DNA of 64,000 nt from Rhizobium sp. P32RR-XVIII (GTDB lineage Bacteria > Pseudomonadota > Alphaproteobacteria > Rhizobiales > Rhizobiaceae), in contig NZ_JABAIH010000004.1 in NCBI RefSeq assembly GCF_012641395.1, forward strand, positions 62,001-126,000, given 5' to 3'. The notes under the pieces are model-generated. The model saw only the letters and a program-made list of their open reading frames with translations, searched no databases and was not told the DNA's origin. How positions within the stretch are numbered: the first letter of the stretch is position 1; every line of letters starts with the position of its first letter. Below, piece by piece: positions 51,053 through 60,272 of this stretch. The translations under genes and the position numbers were made by a program.

Positions 51053-52723
51053 ATGGCAATTCAGGCAGCGGACTGGTGGCGAGGGGCGGTTATCTATCAG
51101 GTTTATCCACGCTCGTTTCAAGACACGAACGGCGATGGCCTCGGCGACCTGAAAGGCATAACCCGGCGCCTCCCGCATATCGCCAGCCTCGGCGTCGACG
51201 CGATCTGGCTCGCGCCGTTCTTCAAGTCGCCGATGGCGGACATGGGCTATGACGTTTCGGACTATTGCGATGTCGATCCGATCTTCGGGACGCTTGCCGA
51301 TTTCGATGAGATGATGGCTGCCGCCCATTCGCTGGGTTTGAAAGTCATCATCGACCAGGTGATCTCGCATACGTCCGACCAGCATCCGTGGTTTGTGGAG
51401 AGCCGCTCCAGCCGAACGAATCCCAAGGCGGAGTGGTACGTCTGGTCCGATCCGAAGCGCGACGGCACGGCGCCAAACAACTGGCTTTCGATCTTCGGCG
51501 GGCCGGGCTGGGAATGGGACGGGGTGCGGCGTCAATACTACCAGCACAATTTCCTGACGTCGCAGCCCGACTTGAACTTCCATAACAAGGAGGTGCAGGA
51601 AGCAGTGTTGAAGACGGTGAAGTTCTGGCTCGACCGCGGCGTCGACGGCTTCCGGCTCGATACGGTCAACTACTACTTCTGCGACAGGCTGCTTCGTGAC
51701 AATCCGCCTCATGAGCCGGATGTCAGCGACGGTGGCCTTGATGCGCCCGATAGCAATCCCTACGGCATGCAGAACCATCTCTACGACAAGACGCAGCCGG
51801 AAAATCTTGGATTCCTGAAGCGTTTGCGTGGCCTGCTCAATCAGTATGAGGCGCGAACGACGGTCGGGGAGGTGGGCGACGGGGCGCGGTCGCTGAAGAC
51901 CGTCGCTGCTTATACGACCGGCGGCGACAAGCTCCACATGTGCTACACCTTCGATCTGCTAGGTCCGGATTTCACGGCCGCGCATATCCGCAATTGCGTC
52001 GAAAGCTTTCAGAGTATGGTCGTCGACGGTTGGGTTTGCTGGGCCTTCTCCAACCATGATGTCCAACGCCATGTGAGCCGGTTCTCAAGGACCGTGGAAG
52101 AGCGGCCGCTGATCGCCAAGCTGGCGATTTCGGTGCTTGCGGCGCTGCGCGGCTCGATCTGCCTCTACCAGGGAGAAGAGCTCGGATTACCCGAAGCGGA
52201 GCTTGCATTCGAGGATCTGCGCGATCCCTACGGCATCCGCTTCTGGCCCGCCTTCAAGGGCCGCGACGGGTGCCGGACGCCAATACCCTGGGAAGCCGGC
52301 AAGGCGCATGCAGGCTTCACCTCGGCCGAGAAAAGCTGGCTGCCGGTTCCTTACGAGCAGGCTGCCCTTTCCGTCGATACGCAGATAGCAGACGCCAACT
52401 CCGTGCTCACGCACTATCGGCGGACACTGGAATTCCGGAAGCGGTATCCGGCGCTCATCGACGGTGACATGGAATTCGTCGGGACCAACAAGGATCTTCT
52501 GGCATTCACGCGCGGGAAGGGCGCAGAGAAACTGCTCTTCGTGTTCAACCTGACCCGAGAACCGGTGGAGTTCCGGCTGCCCACCGGTATGAAGCTCGGC
52601 GAGCCGGTCGACATGCCGGGATTTGCCTCGCCGCCAAACCGGCAGTCCGTCAAGCTTGGGCCGCTGGATGCCTTCTGCTCGCAGGTTCTCGTTCAGGCTG
52701 CGGAGAAACGCTTGACCGTTTGA
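51053..52723 (+). CDS. aglA: alpha-glucosidase, GH13 (AglA-like)
   Basis: Protein of 556 residues with the GH13 order: WWRGAVIYQVYPRSFQDTNGD, ISHTSDQHPWF (region I), VDGFRLDTVNYY with the nucleophile aspartate (region II), TVGEVGD with the acid glutamate (region III) and CWAFSNHDVQRH (region IV). It hydrolyses alpha-glucosides such as sucrose, maltose or trehalose. Unlike the usual agl operon, no transport genes adjoin it; the divergent neighbour is oppA. GGGAGA precedes ATG 51053. Confidence 0.9.
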   Translation: MAIQAADWWRGAVIYQVYPRSFQDTNGDGLGDLKGITRRLPHIASLGVDAIWLAPFFKSPMADMGYDVSDYCDVDPIFGTLADFDEMMAAAHSLGLKVIIDQVISHTSDQHPWFVESRSSRTNPKAEWYVWSDPKRDGTAPNNWLSIFGGPGWEWDGVRRQYYQHNFLTSQPDLNFHNKEVQEAVLKTVKFWLDRGVDGFRLDTVNYYFCDRLLRDNPPHEPDVSDGGLDAPDSNPYGMQNHLYDKTQPENLGFLKRLRGLLNQYEARTTVGEVGDGARSLKTVAAYTTGGDKLHMCYTFDLLGPDFTAAHIRNCVESFQSMVVDGWVCWAFSNHDVQRHVSRFSRTVEERPLIAKLAISVLAALRGSICLYQGEELGLPEAELAFEDLRDPYGIRFWPAFKGRDGCRTPIPWEAGKAHAGFTSAEKSWLPVPYEQAALSVDTQIADANSVLTHYRRTLEFRKRYPALIDGDMEFVGTNKDLLAFTRGKGAEKLLFVFNLTREPVEFRLPTGMKLGEPVDMPGFASPPNRQSVKLGPLDAFCSQVLVQAAEKRLTV

Positions 52724-52941
52724 TCGCCTCTGCCAGCAAGCAGACCGGCGATCGAAATATCTTCGTCTATAGCATCCCAATGCAAACCCATTGGGCTGAT
52801 CTCGACGGATTGGCGCTGTTCGGGTGTCGCGGCGAGGAGGCGGGGAAACCAAGCAAGCGGTACGCCGAGCGTGCGGCCGTCGTCCAGCGCAACCCACATC
52901 GTATGTTCGTCAAAACTGACTTCAGTTGCCGAAATGCTCAT
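52693..52941 (-). CDS. DUF2442 protein
   Basis: Protein of 82 residues with VSFDEHTMWVALDDGRTLGVPLAWFPRLLAA and WDAIDEDISIAGLL, the DUF2442 pattern. It starts inside the preceding DUF4160 gene (20-base overlap) and ends 31 bases into the convergent aglA gene. DUF2442 and DUF4160 are often paired and have been suggested as toxin-antitoxin or regulatory modules, without proof. Confidence 0.85.
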   Translation of the reverse strand: MSISATEVSFDEHTMWVALDDGRTLGVPLAWFPRLLAATPEQRQSVEISPMGLHWDAIDEDISIAGLLAGRGDQTVKRFSAA

Positions 52942-53167
52942 GCCAGGCTCTTTCTATGGCCGTCCGGTTCTTGATGACTTGACGGATGATATCAGCTAGC
53001 TCGCGCCGACTGAAGTCCTTGCTATCCATCAGGCTGACCACGGGTTCGATCCAAACTTTGGCTTCTCCGTTCGGACCGCGTACGTGAATATGCATGGGCT
53101 CTCGCGGATCACCCTCGTTGGAATAGAAAAAGAATTTCAGACTTCCATGTCGAAAGACGACCGGCAT
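52922..53167 (-). CDS. DUF4160 protein
   Basis: Protein of 81 residues with RHGSLKFFFYSNEGDPREPMHIHVRG and KVWIEP, the DUF4160 core. Its start is five bases after the ade stop and its end overlaps DUF2442 by 20 bases, so it is translationally coupled to both. No enzymatic function is known for this family. Confidence 0.85.
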   Translation of the reverse strand: MPVVFRHGSLKFFFYSNEGDPREPMHIHVRGPNGEAKVWIEPVVSLMDSKDFSRRELADIIRQVIKNRTAIERAWHEHFGN

Positions 53168-53171
53168 CGCC

Positions 53172-54869
53172 TCACCCGATCAGCACGAACCGGTCCACGT
53201 CCACCATGCCCCGGTCCGAAATCTTCAGATGCGGGATCACCGGCAGCGGCAGGAAGGCGAGTTGGAGGAACGGCTCTTCGAGCGTGGCGCCGAGCGCGAA
53301 GGCAGCCTGGCGGAGATGGTGGAGGGTGTCGCGGACTTTCTCGTAGGGTTCGAGGCTCATCAACCCGGCGACGGGGAGCGCGATTTCGGCGGTGACCTTG
53401 CCGTCCTCCGCGACCACGAAGCCGCCCTTGATTTCTCCGAGGCGGTTGGCGGCGAGCGCCATATCATCTTCGTTGACGCCGACGACGCAGATATTGTGGC
53501 TGTCATGACCAACGGTCGAGGCTATCGCCCCTTTCTTCAAGCCAAAGCCCTGGACGAAGCCATTGGCGTGGTTGCCGTTCTCGCCGTGGCGCTCGATAAC
53601 CGCGACCTTGATGATATCGTTCACCAGGTCGATGTCGGTCTGGTTGCCTTTCACAGGAAGGCGATGGCGGCGGAATTCGGTGATGATCTTGCCGGGCGTG
53701 ACACCGATCACCGGTGTTTCGCCTTCCGCGACCGGAACGCCGAAATGCATGGCCTGAACGGGCCGTGCCTTGACGCTGTCGAGGCCAACCGGCGCAACCG
53801 GCTTGCGGGTGGCGAAGAGTTCGTCCGAAACGCGGCGTCCGGCGGAAAAGACGATTTCCGCCTTGCAGCGCTCGAGACTGTCGATGACGGCGAGATCGGC
53901 GCGCCAGCCGGGAGCGACAAGGCCGCGATCCATCAGCCCGAAGGCGCGGGCGGCGGAGATCGAGGCGGCGCGGTAGATCGCCAGCGGCTCTACGCCATTG
54001 GCGATTGCGGTGCGGATCATGTAATCGAGGTGGCCCTGTTCGGCGATGTCGAGCGGATTGCGGTCGTCGGTGCAGAGTGCGAGATAGGGCGACAGACGCT
54101 CGGTGATGATCGGCATCAGCGCATGCAGGTCCTTCGAGACCGAGCCTTCGCGCACCAGGATGTGCATGCCCTTGCGGATTTTTTCAAGGGCTTCCGCTGC
54201 CGTGGTGCATTCGTGTTCCGTGCGGATCCCTGCCGAGAGGTAGCCGTTGAGGTTCATGCCGCGCAGAAGCGGCGCGTGGCCGTCGATATGGCCGCCCTGG
54301 AAGGCTTCGAGTTTTTCCATGCAGACCGGATCCTTATGGATCACGCCGGGAAAATTCATGAACTCGGCAAGGCCGATAACCTTGGGATGATCCCGGAAGG
54401 GCAGAAGCTTTCCGATCGGCAGATCGGCGCCCGATGTTTCGAGGTGTGTGGCGGGAACGCAGGAGGAGAGCTGGACGCGGATGTCCATGATCGTTTCAAG
54501 CGATGAATCGAGAAAGAACCGGATGCCTTCCTCGCCGAGCACATTGGCGATCTCGTGCGGATCGCAGATGGCCGTGGTGACGCCGTAAGGCAGGACGCAG
54601 CGGTCGAATTCGTCTGGAGTGACGAGCGAAGACTCGATGTGCAGGTGGGTGTCGATGAAGCCCGGAACGACGATCTTGCCTGAGACGTCGATCTCGGTTG
54701 CGCCCTCATATGTGCCGCACGTGCCGACGATACGATCGCCGCCAATGGCGATGTCGGATGCGACCAGTTCGCCGGTTACGAGATCAAAGAACCGTCCGCC
54801 CTTCAGGACGATATCGGCCGGTATCCGGCCTGTGCCCTGATCGATGAGGCGTTCGAGTTTGGTGGTCAT
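53172..54869 (-). CDS. ade: adenine deaminase
   Basis: Deaminates adenine to hypoxanthine, feeding xanthine dehydrogenase. The 565-residue amidohydrolase has the [15 protein letters not shown] metal motif near residue 70, [26 protein letters not shown] and [20 protein letters not shown] near 262. ATG 54869 follows GAGGA at five bases. It continues into the DUF4160/DUF2442 pair, while the livK terminator separates it from the preceding gene. Confidence 0.93.
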   Translation of the reverse strand: MTTKLERLIDQGTGRIPADIVLKGGRFFDLVTGELVASDIAIGGDRIVGTCGTYEGATEIDVSGKIVVPGFIDTHLHIESSLVTPDEFDRCVLPYGVTTAICDPHEIANVLGEEGIRFFLDSSLETIMDIRVQLSSCVPATHLETSGADLPIGKLLPFRDHPKVIGLAEFMNFPGVIHKDPVCMEKLEAFQGGHIDGHAPLLRGMNLNGYLSAGIRTEHECTTAAEALEKIRKGMHILVREGSVSKDLHALMPIITERLSPYLALCTDDRNPLDIAEQGHLDYMIRTAIANGVEPLAIYRAASISAARAFGLMDRGLVAPGWRADLAVIDSLERCKAEIVFSAGRRVSDELFATRKPVAPVGLDSVKARPVQAMHFGVPVAEGETPVIGVTPGKIITEFRRHRLPVKGNQTDIDLVNDIIKVAVIERHGENGNHANGFVQGFGLKKGAIASTVGHDSHNICVVGVNEDDMALAANRLGEIKGGFVVAEDGKVTAEIALPVAGLMSLEPYEKVRDTLHHLRQAAFALGATLEEPFLQLAFLPLPVIPHLKISDRGMVDVDRFVLIG

Positions 54870-54951
54870 GGGCATCCTCATTTCGGGTTATGCACCCGTT
54901 ATAGTCGATGTGCTGGACAAAATGACATAAACAGGCTGCTCCACAAACGAA

Positions 54952-54975
54952 AACGGGCGCCGACAGGCGCCCGTT
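54952..54975 (-). terminator. rho-independent terminator of livK
   Basis: AACGGGCGCC at 54952-54961 and GGCGCCCGTT at 54966-54975 form a perfect 10-bp stem with loop GACA. On the minus strand it is followed by TTCGTTTGT. It lies between livK and ade. Confidence 0.75.
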
Positions 54976-54998
54976 CCCGAAAATACCGATATCAGACC

Positions 54999-56105
54999 TT
55001 ATTCGGCCGGTACGATCTTGCCGCCTTCCCACTTGTAGAGCGAGAAGCTCTGCGAGGTGAGGTCGCCGGTTTCGCCGTAGGTGAGTTTGCCGATTGCGGT
55101 TGCGACGGGCTCGCCGCTCTTGAGGGCGGTTGCAACAGCTTCGGCGTCCTCGGCGCTGCCTGCCTTCTCGATGCCGGCCTTCAAGACTTCGACGGCGGCA
55201 TAGGCGTTCAGCGTAAAGGCCTCCGCCGGGATGTTCTTGGCTGCGAGCGCATCGGAAGCGGCCTTCGAATCCGGGCTCTTCGTCGCATCGGAGGCGTTGG
55301 TGAAGACCGTGCCTGCGGCAGCTTCCGTTCCGATGTTCCAGAATTCGGTGTTCGACAGCCCGTCACCGCCGATGATCGTCGCCTTGACGGCAAGGTCAGC
55401 CAGCTGGCGGGCGAGCAGGCCGCCTTCCGGATGATATCCGCCGAAGTAGACGACATCGACCTTCTCGGCCTTCAGGCGGGTGGTGAGCGCGCTGAAATCC
55501 TTGTCGCCGGCGGTGACCGCGTCGTCGATCACTTCCTTGACGCCGCCGGCATTCAGTGTCGCCTTGAAGGCATCAGCGAGGCCTTTGCCATAAGCGCCCT
55601 TGTCATTGATGATGGCGATGCGCTTGTCCTTGAAATTCTTCAGGACGTATTGAGCGGCAACTTCGGCCTGCTGGTCGTCGCGGCCGCAGGTGCGCAGAAT
55701 GTTGGTCAGGCCGCGCTTGGTGAGGTCCGGTGCGGTCGCCGTCGGGGTCACCATCAGGATGCCGTTTTCGGCCAGAACGTCGGAAGCCGGAATGGCGACG
55801 CCGGATGTCACGGGGCCGACGACGAAGCGAATGCCTTCGCCGACGAGTTGGTTTGCGGCGGAAACGCCCTGCTTCGGCTCACCCGCGTCATCGGCGGTCT
55901 TCAGGACAACCTTTTCGCCGAGAATGCCGCCTTTCTTGTTGATCTCGTCAACTGCCGTCTGCGCGCCGTTCTTCACCTGGTCGCCATAGGCGGCAACCGG
56001 ACCGGTCAGCGGCGCGATGAGGCCGATGGTGATATCGGCATGGGCAAGTGGCGCAAAGGCCAGCGATGCGACAAAGGTCGCGCCAGTCAAAGTCTTCAGA
56101 TTCAT
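54999..56105 (-). CDS. branched-chain amino acid ABC transporter substrate-binding protein (LivK/BraC type)
   Basis: Periplasmic protein of 368 residues with a signal peptide ending near APLAHADI and the family core [31 protein letters not shown] and [22 protein letters not shown]. Ligand may be leucine/isoleucine/valine or another amide. No permease or ATPase gene is adjacent. AAGGAGAGAGAA precedes ATG 56105, and a terminator follows. Confidence 0.87.
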   Translation of the reverse strand: MNLKTLTGATFVASLAFAPLAHADITIGLIAPLTGPVAAYGDQVKNGAQTAVDEINKKGGILGEKVVLKTADDAGEPKQGVSAANQLVGEGIRFVVGPVTSGVAIPASDVLAENGILMVTPTATAPDLTKRGLTNILRTCGRDDQQAEVAAQYVLKNFKDKRIAIINDKGAYGKGLADAFKATLNAGGVKEVIDDAVTAGDKDFSALTTRLKAEKVDVVYFGGYHPEGGLLARQLADLAVKATIIGGDGLSNTEFWNIGTEAAAGTVFTNASDATKSPDSKAASDALAAKNIPAEAFTLNAYAAVEVLKAGIEKAGSAEDAEAVATALKSGEPVATAIGKLTYGETGDLTSQSFSLYKWEGGKIVPAE

Positions 56106-56300
56106 TTTCTCTCTCCTTGGGTGGGGCTTGCGCCCGCGATGACTGCCGCGACAGCGAAACCAGTTCGTTCAATAACCCCAAGGGGGTGCGCCAATGGACG
56201 ACGGTTACGGTGCGGTCAATGCGTCCGTCCGGCCACGTTTGGCTTCGAAGGATGCAGCGCAATTCTCTATGAATTTTGCTGAGATTCCGCAAGGAAATAA

Positions 56301-56344
56301 CAAAAAGCGGCCCGCAATCGTCCGATCTGGACGCCGCGGGCCGC
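56301..56344 (-). terminator. strong terminator of the aminotransferase gene
   Basis: GCGGCCCGC at 56307-56315 pairs with GCGGGCCGC at 56336-56344; an inner GTCC/GGAC hairpin fits in the loop. Read on the minus strand the stem is followed by TTTTTGTTATTTC. It lies 12 bases after the aminotransferase stop. Confidence 0.8.
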
Positions 56345-56356
56345 GAAATCTTCAAT

Positions 56357-57682
56357 TTAGATGTTGTTTTGCAGAATTTCGCGCAGTTTTCCGAAGAGCT
56401 CGTCGATATGCTTCTTCTCGATGATGAGCGGCGGAGACAGCGCGATGATGTCGCCGGTCGTGCGGATCAGCAATCCGTTTTCATAGGCGCGCAGGAAGGC
56501 AGTGAACGCACGCTTGGTTGGTTCGCCGGCGATCGGATCGAGCTCGATCGCGCCGATCAGGCCCGTGTTGCGGATGTCGATGACGTTCGGGCAGTCCTTC
56601 AGCGAGTGAAGGGCGTCGGCCCAGTAGTCCGAGAGTTCGGCAGCGCGGGTGAGCAGTCCTTCTTCCTTATAGGTGTCGAGCGTTGCGAGAGCCGCTGCAG
56701 ACGCGATCGGGTTACCGGAATAGGTGTAACCATGGAAGAACTCGATCATGTGCTCCGGGCCGCTCATGAACGCGTCATGGATTTCCGAGGTCACGAAGAC
56801 GGCGCCCATCGGGATCACGCCGTTGGTCAGACCCTTGGCGGTCGTGATCATGTCCGGCTTGACGTCGTAATACTGAGCCGCGAAGGGGGCGCCGAGACGG
56901 CCGAAGCCGGTGATGACTTCGTCGAAGATCAGCAGAATGCCGTGCTTGGTGCAGATTTCGCGCAGTTTCTGCAGATAGCCTTTCGGCGGGATGAGGACAC
57001 CGGTCGAGCCGGCGACGGGTTCAACGATGACAGCGGCAATCGTCGAGGCGTCGTGTAGCGTAACAATGCGTTCCAACTCGGTTGCGATATCGCCGCCATG
57101 CTCAGGTTCGCCGCGTGTGAACTGGTTCTTGCCCGGCAGGTGGGTGTGCGGCATGTGGTCGACGCCGGTCAGCAGCGTGCCGAACATCTTGCGATTGGAG
57201 ACAATGCCGCCGACCGAGATGCCGCCGAAATTCACACCGTGATAGCCGCGTTCGCGGCCGATCAGGCGGAAGCGTGAGCCATTGCCTTTCACGCGATGAT
57301 AGGCGAGGGCCACCTTGAGCGCGGTCTCGACGGACTCGGACCCCGAGTTGGTATAAAGAACGTGGTTCATGCCTTCCGGCGCGATGTCGACAAGGCGATT
57401 TGCCAGTTCGAAGGCCTTGGGGTGGCCGAGCTGGAAGGCCGGGGCATAGTCGAGTTCACCGGCCTGTTCGCGGATCGCCTCGGTGATCTTGGGACGGCAG
57501 TGGCCGGCATTGACACACCAGAGGCCAGCAGTGCCGTCGAGAACCTGACGACCATCATGCGTCGTGTAGTACATGTCCTTGGCGCTGACGAACAGGCGCG
57601 GTTCCCTCTTGAATTGCCGGTTTGCCGTAAACGGCATCCAGAAGGCGCGAAGATCGTTTGGTGTATTGAGGCGATTGGACAT
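56357..57682 (-). CDS. omega-amino acid:pyruvate aminotransferase (class III)
   Basis: PLP enzyme of 441 residues with the class III signature LLIFDEVITGFGRLGAPFA near residue 260 and the lysine in TTAKGLTNGVIPMGAV. DGTAGLWCVNAGHCRPKI is the substrate-side region of beta-alanine/omega-amino acid:pyruvate aminotransferases. It could act on beta-alanine or amines. AGGAG precedes ATG 57682, and a candidate promoter is at 57748-57776. Confidence 0.85.
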   Translation of the reverse strand: MSNRLNTPNDLRAFWMPFTANRQFKREPRLFVSAKDMYYTTHDGRQVLDGTAGLWCVNAGHCRPKITEAIREQAGELDYAPAFQLGHPKAFELANRLVDIAPEGMNHVLYTNSGSESVETALKVALAYHRVKGNGSRFRLIGRERGYHGVNFGGISVGGIVSNRKMFGTLLTGVDHMPHTHLPGKNQFTRGEPEHGGDIATELERIVTLHDASTIAAVIVEPVAGSTGVLIPPKGYLQKLREICTKHGILLIFDEVITGFGRLGAPFAAQYYDVKPDMITTAKGLTNGVIPMGAVFVTSEIHDAFMSGPEHMIEFFHGYTYSGNPIASAAALATLDTYKEEGLLTRAAELSDYWADALHSLKDCPNVIDIRNTGLIGAIELDPIAGEPTKRAFTAFLRAYENGLLIRTTGDIIALSPPLIIEKKHIDELFGKLREILQNNI

Positions 57683-57882
57683 GCTGTTCTCCTGGCTGCG
57701 GCGAGCCGTTCCCGAGGGCTTTGAACCCATATTTTTACTGTCCGGTCAAAGTATCAGGGCTTCTTGGGGCGTCAAGCCACGGTAGTCGTCTCTTATGCGG
57801 TATTCCCGGTGGTCGGTGCACAAGGTTACCCGGGAAGGAGTGTGGCTTCCGGCTGGTCGTGGGCTCAGGTGAAAACAAACAA
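57683..57882. other. 200-base leader/spacer upstream of the aminotransferase
   Basis: Part of the 327-base gap between the aminotransferase start and the ArsR gene. It contains the candidate promoter at 57748-57776 and GC-rich sequence such as CCCGGG, but no convincing riboswitch or coding frame. Confidence 0.4.
57748..57776 (-). promoter_or_regulatory. candidate sigma-70 promoter for the aminotransferase
   Basis: On the minus strand CTTGAC (plus 57771-57776) is separated by 17 bases from TACTTT (plus 57748-57753). The -35 agrees with the alphaproteobacterial CTTGAC form; the -10 is weaker. It lies about 65 bases before the start. Confidence 0.4.
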
Positions 57883-57908
57883 GACCGGCAAGCGGGAACT
57901 TGCCGGTC
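57883..57908 (-). terminator. terminator after the ArsR gene
   Basis: GACCGGCAAG at 57883-57892 and CTTGCCGGTC at 57899-57908 form a 10-bp stem with a 6-base loop. On the minus strand, TTGTTTGTTTTC follows. It lies about 100 bases after the ArsR stop. Confidence 0.75.
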
Positions 57909-58009
57909 CAAGAAAATCCTATCGTGCTGAAATACTGCTTACCGTGCCATTCCGGATACATCCCTTTGTCGGCACGGCTTTATGGCGGACATTATGTCTG
58001 CGCTAAGTA

Positions 58010-58327
58010 TCAGGCTGCGGATCTGCTGCGGTCCTGTACCGCATAGATATCCTCGAGCGTCGCCAGTATCTTCATTACCGGTTCCGAGTTGCTCGAGTAG
58101 TAAATGGTCTGGGCGTCGCGGCGCGTCTTTACCAGTTTTTGTGCTCGGAGCTTCGAGAGGTGCTGCGAAAGGGCAGACTGGCTAAGACCAACTTGCGTCG
58201 CAAGTACGCCAACAGGAATTTCACCTTTGACGAGGCTGCAGAGGATCAGGAGGCGCTTGGGATTCGCCATCGCTGACAGAAGGGCCGCCGCGGCGTTAGA
58301 GTGGTCTGACAAATCGATAGTTTCCAT
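58010..58327 (-). CDS. ArsR-family transcriptional regulator
   Basis: Protein of 105 residues with the winged helix ALLSAMANPKRLLILCSLVKG then LATQVGLSQSALSQHLSKLRAQKL near residue 43. No ArsR-type metal cysteine motif (CxC or similar) is seen, so it may sense something else. It resembles rhizobial NolR-type repressors, but I cannot prove identity. ATG 58327 is favoured over upstream in-frame extension. Confidence 0.82.
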   Translation of the reverse strand: METIDLSDHSNAAAALLSAMANPKRLLILCSLVKGEIPVGVLATQVGLSQSALSQHLSKLRAQKLVKTRRDAQTIYYSSNSEPVMKILATLEDIYAVQDRSRSAA

Positions 58328-58449
58328 AATTACATTCTTCCTAGGCGAATCGCATATCCGTGCAGGCACAGGGCGTTAAGGGGCTGGGGCTGGACCTGCA
58401 AAAACTAGCAAGTCGCTCAGAAGATTGTATATACCTAAATTTCACGTAT

Positions 58450-59190
58450 CTAGTATGCTGTTTTAGATATATGTGACACAATGTCCGCCGGGTCGTCGAC
58501 GGGTGCCTTGAATTCACAACGTCTAAGCAAATCACCGGAAATAGCGTCGAACCCGCCGCAATCTACTCCGCATATGCGCCATGCCGCGCCATATGGCCCC
58601 TTAAACAGCCTTGCAAGCGCCTCGGATAGATTGGGATCCCGCTCTAGTAAATCTTGCACTATTCGCTGTGCTTGAGCGGCGACGGCTTCATTGGCCGCTG
58701 AAAGAATCACCAGATCGGCACCTTCCAGAATATAGGCGCGGCCAAAACCGCCGTTGAGGCTCGCCGATTGCGGCACAAGGCGGAAGAAGCGGAAGTCCGC
58801 GAAGTCGATGTAGAGCTTGGCCTTCGCATGCCGGTCGAGGAAGCGCGTACGAATGCGCTCATGAACCGCGCTTTCTCTGTCAACCGGCTCGGCAATGCAT
58901 TGGGTGGTGAGCCTCGGATGCGCCAAAGGATCGCCATTACCCGGTTCACCGGTCAAGAGAGATAAGCGCGGATCGGCGTCAAGCGCCTTCGTATGCGCCG
59001 ACAACGCTGAAACGAGAATGACGGGGACGCCGTCGATATCGGTGCCGAGCAGCACACGGCTCGCGACGGGAAAGCCGGTCTCGGGATCGAGGACCGCGAG
59101 GCTGCCGTAGCGCGCACCGCGCAGCAGGATGCGGGCAAGCGTGCGGGCTTCGTCGTCCGTCTCCCGCAAAACCGAAGCTCTATCTTTCAT
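58450..59190 (-). CDS. HugZ-like pyridoxamine 5'-phosphate oxidase-fold protein
   Basis: Protein of 246 residues with a split-barrel FMN-type core (YGSLAVLDPETGFPVASRVLLGTD near residue 28, VILVSALSAHTKAL) and a C-terminal domain with CGVDCGGFDAIS, like haem-utilisation HugZ proteins. Start ATG 59190 is taken; the longer frame upstream overlaps choV and is not family-like. It begins 32 bases after choV on the same strand, so it may be cotranscribed with the choline transporter genes. Function here unknown. Confidence 0.8.
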   Translation of the reverse strand: MKDRASVLRETDDEARTLARILLRGARYGSLAVLDPETGFPVASRVLLGTDIDGVPVILVSALSAHTKALDADPRLSLLTGEPGNGDPLAHPRLTTQCIAEPVDRESAVHERIRTRFLDRHAKAKLYIDFADFRFFRLVPQSASLNGGFGRAYILEGADLVILSAANEAVAAQAQRIVQDLLERDPNLSEALARLFKGPYGAAWRICGVDCGGFDAISGDLLRRCEFKAPVDDPADIVSHISKTAY

Positions 59191-59222
59191 GTCCACTTTT
59201 CTGACGGAAGCGGATCGGAGGA

Positions 59223-60272
59223 TCAAGCCTGTTCTTTGCGCCGGTGGCGGGTCAGGCCGCTGACGATATCCTGTGCCGAGATCGTGCCGATGACCGCGCC
59301 GTTGTCGACGACACCAATGCTGCCGGGCTGGCGGGCGAGGGCGTCGAGAATGTCGACGAGTGGCGTTTCGGCGCGCGCCGTGGCGCTGACGGTCGATCCC
59401 GCCGCATGGCTGAGGCCGGGCTGCATGACGTCTTTCGCGGTCAGCATCGTTATCGGGTTCATGTGCTGCACGAAGTCCGCGACGTACTGGTCCGCCGGAT
59501 TCTTCACGATGTCCTGCGGCGTACCGCACTGGATAATGCGACCGCCCTCCATGATGGCGATGCGGTTGCCGATACGGAAGGCTTCGTCCAGATCATGGCT
59601 GACGAAGAGGATCGTCTTTTTCAGGCGCCGCTGGAACTCAAGCAGTTCATCCTGCAGGCGGGTGCGGATGAGCGGATCGAGCGCAGAGAACGGTTCGTCC
59701 ATCAGCAGGATCGGCGCGCCCGTAGCAAAGGCACGTGCGAGGCCGACGCGCTGCTGCATGCCGCCCGAAAGCTCGTTGACCTTGCGGTTCGCCCATTTCG
59801 TCAGGTTGACGAGTTCCAGTTGCTCCCCGACGCGCTTCTTGCGTTCGGTCTCCGGGACTCCGGCAAGTTCGAGGCCGAAGCCGACATTGTCCGAAACAGT
59901 CCGCCAAGGCAGCAAAGCAAACTGCTGGAACACCATGGAAACGGTGTGCATCCGCAGATCGCGCAGCGCTTTCGGGCTGCATTTATAAGGGCTGACCGGG
60001 CCGTTCGCGGTTTGCACCGAAACCCCGCCTCGTACGACGGGCGCGAGGCCGTTGACCGCGCGCAGCAGTGTCGATTTGCCCGAGCCGGAAAGCCCCATGA
60101 GGACAAGGATTTCGCCCTCCTCGACCGTGAGCGAGGCATCGGCAACACCCAGCACCAGGCCGGTCGAGGCGCCGATTTCATCGCGGGTTTTTCCCTGATC
60201 GACGAGCGGGAGTGCGGTTTCCGGCTTGTCACCGAAGATGATGCTGACATTGTCGAAGCGGACCGAGGTCAT
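59223..60272 (-). CDS. choV: choline ABC transporter ATP-binding protein ChoV
   Basis: ATPase of 349 residues with Walker A GLSGSGKSTLLRAVNG near residue 59, signature LSGGMQQRVGLARAFA, Walker B ILLMDEPFSALD and C-terminal CBS domains (ITMLTAKDVMQ) typical of ProV/OpuA-type transporters. The S. meliloti homologue is choline-specific. It overlaps choW by four bases (ATGA). Confidence 0.9.
   Translation of the reverse strand: MTSVRFDNVSIIFGDKPETALPLVDQGKTRDEIGASTGLVLGVADASLTVEEGEILVLMGLSGSGKSTLLRAVNGLAPVVRGGVSVQTANGPVSPYKCSPKALRDLRMHTVSMVFQQFALLPWRTVSDNVGFGLELAGVPETERKKRVGEQLELVNLTKWANRKVNELSGGMQQRVGLARAFATGAPILLMDEPFSALDPLIRTRLQDELLEFQRRLKKTILFVSHDLDEAFRIGNRIAIMEGGRIIQCGTPQDIVKNPADQYVADFVQHMNPITMLTAKDVMQPGLSHAAGSTVSATARAETPLVDILDALARQPGSIGVVDNGAVIGTISAQDIVSGLTRHRRKEQA

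Noticed and set aside
58010..58327. Identification of the ArsR gene as NolR
   Set aside because: Similarity in the helix-turn-helix is suggestive but I cannot confirm orthology from sequence alone.
59191..59529. N-terminal extension of the HugZ-like protein
   Set aside because: Overlaps choV and is arginine-rich noise; the conserved protein starts at 59190.
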